From Annona cherimola (Eukaryota > Streptophyta > Magnoliopsida > Magnoliales > Annonaceae), in NCBI GenBank assembly GCA_030490835.1, contig CM059972.1, positions 87,777,137 to 87,841,136 on the forward strand: a stretch of DNA of 64,000 nucleotides, given 5' to 3'. Shown piece by piece: positions 57,722-64,000 of the stretch. A model generated the notes under the pieces. It did not search any database. It had not been told where the DNA came from and saw only the letters and a list, made by a program, of their open reading frames with translations. How positions within the stretch are numbered: position 1 is the first letter of the stretch; every line of letters begins with the position of its first letter. A program made the translations under genes and the position numbers.

Positions 57722-57834
57722 GCGAACCTGCCCATAGGGCGGTTGGTGTCGCATCGGGGCTTCGTGCCCATCCACCGGGATTCGAATCCCGCAGTTGCCA
57801 TTGAGCGTGTGTTGCTCTGGCAAAAATAAAAAAA
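57722..57834 (+). mobile_element. Complete tRNA-derived SINE
   Basis: About 113 bp flanked by a perfect 17-bp duplication, AATAAAGGTATAAAATT (57705-57721 and 57835-57851). It has internal polymerase III promoter boxes: A-box-like TAGGGCGGTTGG at 57735-57746 and B box GGATTCGAATCC at 57778-57789, 31 bp apart. The tail is CAAAAATAAAAAAA. The tRNA-like head does not fold as an intact tRNA. SINEs like this move by borrowing LINE enzymes. Confidence 0.92.
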
Positions 57835-57985
57835 AATAAAGGTATAAAATTAACATGATAAAATTATTTAATTTATACATTAATTTTGAAGTTTTTGATT
57901 TAATATCTAAATAATCTAAAACACCATTTCTAATATAAAATAACAAGTTTATAAAGTATTATAAGATTCCAATAGATTTTTAAAA

Positions 57986-59262
57986 GAGTTCTGATACCGT
58001 GCACCTGGGCGAAGTCGCCCAGCGCTTAGCTCGTTGTAACTTTTTCGATTTAGTCCCCGAGCTTATGACTGTATTGTAAAAGAAATAAAAGAACAAAAGA
58101 AAACGGGAACAGCCCTGACGCCTCTGTCGTAGCTGTGTGACTTTCGCTTCGACCAGCCCGTGCTTCCTGAATTTCTTCCACCTGCATCCTTCTCATCTCT
58201 CCCTCTCTCATGCTTCCATCGCCACACAGCGCCTCGTCTCTCTCTCTCCCACTCTCCCTCTCTCTCTCTCTGACACTCATTTCGACCGTGCTCAGCCCCC
58301 TCGTAGAGTTCTCTTTCAATTTGACGTTGCTCTCTCACCCGTTGAAATTTGACGGCGGAGTCTCATCTGGAGTGCAGACGGCACTGCAATCAACGATCCT
58401 CAGTGATTATGGTGAGTTATCCTCCTCTCGCCTCTCCCCATGACCAGAATCCATTTGGTTTTATCAATTTCACAAACCCTGAATTCTCTCTCCTCCATTG
58501 AAACATTCTCTTCTTTTGGCACGTGAAGACAACCCAATAATAAATACAGCATTTAATTGAGCAGTGTTGTCCATGCTATTGGGAGTGCGCGAGTGATCTA
58601 TCTAAATTGAAACCGATGATTTGTCTCGGATTTGTTTTGATTCAGTTCTATTCACATGCCCAGCCTCAATTTGTTGCTATCAATTAGTGTTTGTTAATGG
58701 GTGGATAGAGAAAGTTGGTGATGGAGATGAAAATTGCCATTTCAGCATCACACCTTCTCTGTATACAGATTTTTGAGTACTAGTTTACTTTGCAATATTT
58801 TTTGAGAATGTTGTTTGTTATTCCAGGTTGACGGCGAATCACATGCAGGTGAGCCAGATTTCAATGCAGGAGGCAAGAGATGATTATTTCACAAAACACG
58901 CCCTTTTAAAGGTTTTTTATAGAAGAAACGAGTAGAGGACAGGCACGGTTCTGTTTCGCATGAAGACGGCCCTACAAGGTCTTCGAATTTGAGAGAAAGC
59001 GACGCAGATGGCGGTTGAGGATGCTTCATATCTGTCGCCGGTGTTGATGAGAATGTGTTGATGAAGTGACGTGAGGCAGAGGGTGAAGAGGGCTGAGGGC
59101 GTGGATTTTAACGGGCAAGGCCTCTGTTTCAATTTTGCTTTTCTCGCGAGGGTGCTTGTGCGCATATGCCATGTTCGAAAATTACTCCGCACAATCCAAT
59201 GGCTAACGATGCACTGGGCTAAGCGCTAGGCAACTTCGCCTCGGCCCATGGGATCACAACTC
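57986..59262. mobile_element. Mutator-like element carrying a gene-like fragment (Pack-MULE-like)
   Basis: Terminal inverted repeats of about 45 bp: GAGTTCTGATACCGTGCACC on the left and, inverted from the right, GAGTTGTGATCCCATGGGCC. They go on through GGCGAAGT and AGCGCTTAG blocks. The interior is much less AT-rich than its surroundings and gene-like. A CT-rich leader-like region near 58190-58320 is followed by a possible donor GTGAGT near 58411 and an acceptor TTCCAG near 58825. No transposase was seen. No clear 9-bp target duplication was found. Confidence 0.7.
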
Positions 59263-59283
59263 ATTTTCGGAAGGGACATGATT

Positions 59284-59679
59284 GAGGAGTGATCTGGTTA
59301 GCTTGGATTAAGTAAATATCCTGCTTAATTTATTTTAAAAAACCTATTTATAATATTATTTTTTTACTTTTTTCTTCGTGCACTTGTTTATTTAAGTGTA
59401 TTTAATATATAGACTAAGTTTTACCATTTTTGAATATATTTATCTATTTTTTAAAGATTTTTAAACATCTATGCGTATATATATTTAAAATATCTTTATT
59501 TTTAAAAATCTAAAAAATATATATACGTATCCAAAAATGGTAAAACATGATTTATATATTAAATACACTTAGATAAACAAGTGGATGAAGAAAAAAGCAA
59601 ATAAAGTTGTTTTAAATAGGATTTTTGAGTGGACTAAGTGAGACATTTACTTAGCCCGAGCGAACAGGACCATTCCTCC
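59284..59679. mobile_element. Palindromic hairpin MITE (type B)
   Basis: Ends are GAGGAGTGATCTGGTTAGC and AACAGGACCATTCCTC. Subterminal AAGTAAATATCCTGC pairs with GACATTTACTTAGCCC. The arms match the 8.2-kb copy closely, including TTATTTAAGTGTATTTAATA and GTTTTACCATTTTTGAATA. Confidence 0.82.
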
Positions 59680-59686
59680 ATACGTT

Positions 59687-60512
59687 TTGGGGGTGCAACT
59701 TGGCTTGGGTTATATCGAATTTGGGTAAGCTTAATGGGTTTAGGGAAACTCAAATCCTAACTCTTATTAAAATTCGAATTTAGGTCGAGTTCAGACCAGG
59801 TTGGTGTTAGTTTCGGGTTGAAATTTTTAGGTCACTTTCAAACTAATAAAAGTTGAAATTAATAGAGATAATAAATTTTTTAAACATTATTGCATTTGTA
59901 CATGAATAATTTACACATAAATATATTTATATAACTTATGATATTTTTTATTTTGATAAAAGTTGATTTTTTAATTAAAAGATAATTCTAAATTCATACA
60001 TATGAATTTACACATAATAATCAATTTAAGAAAAAAAAATGAAATTACACGAAATTACAATCGAAAGTTTAATGAAAATGGAACTTATATACCTCGTAGT
60101 CAATTAGTATTTATGTAATAATTTAAAAAGTAGTATATTTATAAATATTTGCAAATAAATTTAATATGAATGTAATAAATTCAACTTCTATGGATACATG
60201 TATATAACATTTAGATTTTAGAATAAACATTTTACAGTTTAATTAGGTTATGATTATATGGAATAACTTTTATGAAAATTATAATTGAAATACTTAATGC
60301 ATAAACAAATATAACTAATTTAATAAATTAGGAAGAATATCAGATTTGGACCGAGTTGATGCAAACCCAGTATTGGTTTCGGGTTTTCTCAGGTCGTGTT
60401 GAAACCGGGTCTAATTTAAAAAAATTTCAAAAATAAAATCCAAATCTGGTTTTGAAACCAGGTCAGGTCGGGCGGGTTCAGACCGTTCCAGTATCAAGTT
60501 GCACCCTTATGT
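59687..60512. mobile_element. hAT-like non-autonomous element
   Basis: Ends are GGGGGTGCAACTTGG on the left and CAAGTTGCACCCTTA on the right. The subterminal regions repeat GGGTTTAGG-, AGGTCGAGTTC- and CAGGTCGGGC-like motifs. It is about 820 bp with no coding sequence. A clear 8-bp target duplication was not seen. Confidence 0.65.
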
Positions 60513-61341
60513 ATAATTTGCACATGATTATATTTTAAAGCATATCCTTAGTACGACCTTAATTAAAACGGTTCTTGGTGATACGAATACTACAAAATAA
60601 ATTATTTTAAAAAAATGAGTAGATTGTAAGTTGATTTATTCATCAAGATAGGCACCAAATTGGTTGGTGTACTTAAATCTTTGGGCCATTCTCGAATATG
60701 CTCATTGTGTTTAACAATAATTCCAAATGTATTTATTACGTTTTAAAAATCTCAGATATACCCACTACGTTTGTATAAAATCCTAAATATGCTTATTCCA
60801 TCACCGATGTGAGAAAACGACATTAGAAAGTATGTGAAATTACCTAAATATCCATGAGTTCGACAAAACCAAGAGGGTGAAAAATCTCAACTGATGTTGC
60901 GTCAATCCATTCCTAACCCCTACGACAACCATCATTGTCTTCATCTGTAGCATTGGTCTTCTTTGTGCATAGCAACCACACCATGTTCGACACTTTTCCT
61001 TTGTCGATATGTTGTCGTCCATAGCATCTTCCACAGCGTCGTTGTCTGCAGCACCACAACCGGAGATGATCTTCTCATCTCCGCATCGTCCACTGGCGTC
61101 CATCTTTGTTTCCTAATGACCACTGCTGGCTACTCTGTTTTGTAGAGTTGCATCTTGGATGCATTGAACACGAACCTGTTCATTTCTAGATTGCCGCATA
61201 ACTGGAATTCATTCTTGGAATCCCATTGCGGAAAGCTTGGCTGCTTCAAAAATTTTACTGCTACATTGAAGTTAGGCTAGAGGATTTCTTATTGGTCTCA
61301 ATGTGTTTTCGTTGCCCACTCATTGAGGAACATGTAACAGG
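60513..61341. other. Intergenic DNA before the Copia LTR
   Basis: The stretch near 60685-60860, ATATGCTCATTGTGTTTAAC followed by repeated TAAATATGC motifs, is repeat-like. From 60880 to 61140 the composition is less AT-rich and both strands have open frames of 60-90 codons, but none shows a recognisable domain. Confidence 0.4.
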
Positions 61342-62079
61342 TGATTTTTGGACTTATATATAATAATTATATGTACACTATCATAAATAATGGCTCAAAG
61401 TTATAAAGTGGTCACATAAGGTTTGTGGGCCCAAATTATCTAATAGAGTATGGATCTCCTATGCGTAGATACCCTATTGCCTATTTTCTAATTTTTATTT
61501 TTATGATGTGTAAATTAGAAATTAGAAAGACGAGTACACTATATATATACGGTTGTCGTCCCCAGGTTATGTATCTTATAGAGTTTCTTTTCTAACATCC
61601 CATCTTTAGAAAAGATGAGTCACATTCTCCAGAAAATCCTAGGACATTAAGGGTATGTTTGGGAATGAATAAAAATTTTGGTGAAAATTTTTGGAGAGTA
61701 AAAGTTGTCAAATGATGTGATATGATAGAGATAATGATAGGTAGTAAAAAGGATAAAGTTAAAATAGATAGGTTAGTTGTGTGGGTATTTGTGTAGAAAT
61801 GATTGAAAAATAGGGTAGTTGCATAGGAAATTGTGAAAAAATAATTAAAAAATATGATAGTTGTGAAAAGTGAAAAGTTTTAAATTAAAAAAATTTAACT
61901 TGACTTTTTTTAACCAATGTCAAACACACCCTAACTTGGAAGACCAGAAAACCTACGGATTCAACAATAGTTACTCCTATGGATTCAGGTACGCTTCCGC
62001 TTGTGGTTTATTTTCTTGGTGATTTAACATGGAGGATCCTAAGGTGATTAATGTTTTAATCAATAAGGTTTTCCCAACA
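61342..62079 (+). mobile_element. Copia 5' LTR interrupted by a MITE
   Basis: Starts near TGATTTTTGGACTTATATAT and ends TAAGGTTTTCCCAACA. It shares landmarks with the LTR at 31.4-31.9 kb, including TAATTATATGTACACTATCA, CTCCTATGCGTAGA and GGAGGATCCTAAGGTGATTA. A TATATATATAC box lies near 61540. A Tourist-like MITE occupies 61651-61931. A primer-binding site follows directly. Confidence 0.8.
61651..61931 (-). mobile_element. Tourist/PIF-like MITE inside the Copia LTR, TAA target duplication
   Basis: Ends are GGGTATGTTTGGGAATG and ATGTCAAACACACCC. TAA flanks both sides (61648-61650 and 61932-61934). It inserted into the Copia LTR, so it is younger than that insertion. Confidence 0.88.
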
Positions 62080-62081
62080 AG

Positions 62082-62093
62082 TGGTATCAGAGC
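62082..62093 (+). other. Copia primer-binding site
   Basis: TGGTATCAGAGC, complementary to the 3' end of plant initiator tRNA-Met, lies two bases after the LTR end. This confirms the LTR at 61342-62079 as a 5' LTR on the plus strand. Confidence 0.9.
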
Positions 62094-64000
62094 GATCTTC
62101 ATGTTGATTTATTAAGAAATATTTGAGATTTATTTACTACCTTTAGAAATTTTTTATTGGCATGTACACTAATTATCTATGGATTCAGATGCTGTTTGTA
62201 TTTAATTCTTGGGTTCAGAGAGTTTTCTAGGAATCCAGATAGACACTCGTCACTTTATTCTGTATTGTTAATTTAATGCACTACATGCATTGGATGTTCA
62301 TAAGTCTGAATTATAATGTATGTTGTTTAATCTATATCCGGGTTATCATGTTCTATATACTTTTATCAATAACATGGAAGCCGACATGTGTTTTTTTGGT
62401 TTAATAATAAAACTCATTTTGATATTTTATGGATTTCATTATGTTTGGATTTTCGGCATAAATCAGACTGTATGCCCACTGTTGATTATAAAAAGAAAGA
62501 AACCCAAAAGGGTCGTAACCCACGATCCAGGTCTCCTTAATGGCTACCGCAGATTGCTGTCTTTTTATTTACTAAAAAAGGCGATGACCAAAGGACCATT
62601 ACAGGCTGAAAAAATGGCGGTGGCTGGACGTCATTGACAGCGAGGAGGTTGTTGATAGCGGCAGCGGATGGAGGCTTGTTTTCGACAATGGGGCAGCAAC
62701 GGCTGGATAGCTGCGGGGTAGCGGTGCTAGGCGGCGGCACTTGTGGGTGTGGCATGGCAGCTAGGGTAAGGTTGGGTGGTTTTCGGCTTTGGGAAGAAGA
62801 CAAGAGGTTTTGCATAAAAATCCTTAGCTAGAAAGAAATTACAAAACCCTTGGCCAGATGAGTTTTGCGAAGAGGCCTGCTCTTACGAACTAGGTTTGGA
62901 GTTGTGCCCAAGCATGTGGACTCCAGTCTCTAGTAGGCCCACCTACTTAAGCCCAACAACCACCCTCTTTTGCTCTTTGCATGAGCCTGTTTCATAGGCC
63001 CAGGCGGAAGCAGCCTAGTCACCAAGCCCAAGCTTAGCCCAAGTCAAGCCAGACCCAGTAAACTCTCACCTTGCGCCTAGGCTTGGGCTCCCCTCAAGCC
63101 TGCCCACTTAGCCCAGCCCAACCCAACCCGTCCAATTCCTGACCCAGTGACACGTGGCCCATTTTGAGCCGTCTAAAACATATTAAACATATTTTATGAT
63201 CCCGACATCCGATTTGGACGATTTAATAGTTATTTTTTTTATATTTTTGGACATTCTGAATCAAATGAAAAGGTCTGATTAAGCCAAATAGGTCCAAAAA
63301 ATAATAATTTTACGAGTTTTATATAAATGCATGCAATTTTTGAATTATATGTGCAATTAATTCATATGGTTAGTTATGAAAATTTATAAAGCAATTTATG
63401 AATAATTTTTATGTATTTATGATTTGTTGCTTTCCATTAAATTTTAATTAACCTATTGTCATGCAAAATTCAATTTTTGGATCTTTGGGTGTTTAAATTC
63501 AAATAATGGTACAAATATTCTAAATGAATGTCTGATGTTTAAAATAAATATATTGAGATAACATACTGCAAAAGTAGCCTCTCTTGTGTAGGTTAATTTA
63601 TTTTTAAAACTTTGAGATAATTGTATGAGTATAATTCATGCGAATATTAATCGGCCTAAAGGGAGGTTAATTTTTAGCCGAATTGTATGCACACGTGTGG
63701 TAATAAATATGTGTAACTGTTTAGCTTTCCATGTGAATAGTAAGTTAGTCTAAAGAAAGACTTATTATTTGATAGAACTTTATTATCAATATTTGATTAC
63801 TACAACAAGAGTACCACTTACAAGTAAATATTTCTGTCCAAAGACTAGATATTAATGTTGTGTTGGGTATCTTGTGATTATCCCTGCCATTATTTGAATT
63901 TTCTAAGATTTTATATGAAACTTATGTAAATATATTATTTTGTTCTATTTTCAGCTAATACATTTGCTTCTACTATATCTGCCAACATCAATTATATTCT
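62094..64000 (+). mobile_element. Leader region of a Copia element running off the window
   Basis: No gag or pol was recognised in the first 1.9 kb after the primer-binding site. A less AT-rich tract at about 62500-62820 is followed by a stretch rich in AGCCCA/GCCCAA motifs (about 62910-63150), a composition seen in long plant retrotransposon leaders. The coding region, if any, should lie beyond 64000. The right part could also be unrelated DNA. Confidence 0.4.

Noticed and set aside
57735..57789. Possible tRNA gene
   Set aside because: A and B boxes are present, but the sequence does not form a tRNA cloverleaf. It is flanked by a 17-bp target duplication and an A-rich tail, so it is a SINE.
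58050..58443. Open frames with Arg/Glu or Ser/Leu runs
   Set aside because: They arise from the CT-rich tract in the Mutator-like element, are open on both strands and contain no domain.
62320..62815. Frames of 60-105 codons after the Copia primer-binding site
   Set aside because: No gag motif such as a CCHC knuckle is present, and frames are open on both strands in a locally less AT-rich tract, so coding is not supported.

Overview
This window is nuclear DNA from a flowering plant. It is AT-rich and carries GT-AG introns, two plant-specific gene classes (PLS-type pentatricopeptide repeat proteins and an RLK/Pelle kinase), Copia and Gypsy remnants, a TRIM element using the plant tRNA-Met primer site, a tRNA-derived SINE and many MITEs. 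The sequence alone does not fix the species.

Five genes are supported. (1) A membrane-anchored RLK/RLCK-type Ser/Thr kinase, + strand, 5125-10236, six exons and 440 aa when spliced. (2) A DYW-class PPR protein, - strand, 19441-21408. (3) An E-class PPR protein, + strand, 35078-37171, which I recognise as a probable orthologue of Arabidopsis MEF18 (At5g19020). (4) An E+-class PPR protein, - strand, 39613-41508. (5) A zinc-finger plus DEDDh RNA exonuclease (REX4/AEN-like), - strand, 43590-51586, seven coding exons and 370 aa when spliced, including one GC-AG intron. The three PPR proteins are expected to act in organellar RNA editing. The kinase and the exonuclease have no evident functional link to them or to each other.

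Everything else is repeats and decayed transposons. 1-5 kb: AT-rich sequence with palindromic MITEs. 11.5-13.5 kb: two TRIM elements in opposite orientation whose target-site duplications are swapped, which shows that the ~0.9 kb between them has been inverted. 13.5-18 kb: Gypsy remnants with nested MITEs. 21.4-23.3 kb: a MITE cluster. 23.8-32 kb: broken Copia elements on both strands. 32-33.8 kb: a hAT-like element and a solo TRIM LTR. 52-60.5 kb: a foldback element, hairpin MITEs, a complete SINE, a Pack-MULE-like element and a second hAT-like element. 61.3 kb to the end: a Copia LTR, primer-binding site and leader running off the window.

The most distinctive pattern is a set of near-fully palindromic elements of about 350-400 bp. 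They share one internal core but have different terminal arms, several centred on a CCGG palindrome. One copy sits inside another with an exact 9-bp target duplication, pointing to Mutator-type mobilisation. A separate Tourist/PIF-like MITE family (about 260-300 bp, ends GGGTGTGTTTGG, target TTA/TAA) recurs more than ten times. Exon boundaries, family assignments and element ends were read by eye; no alignment or database search was run.
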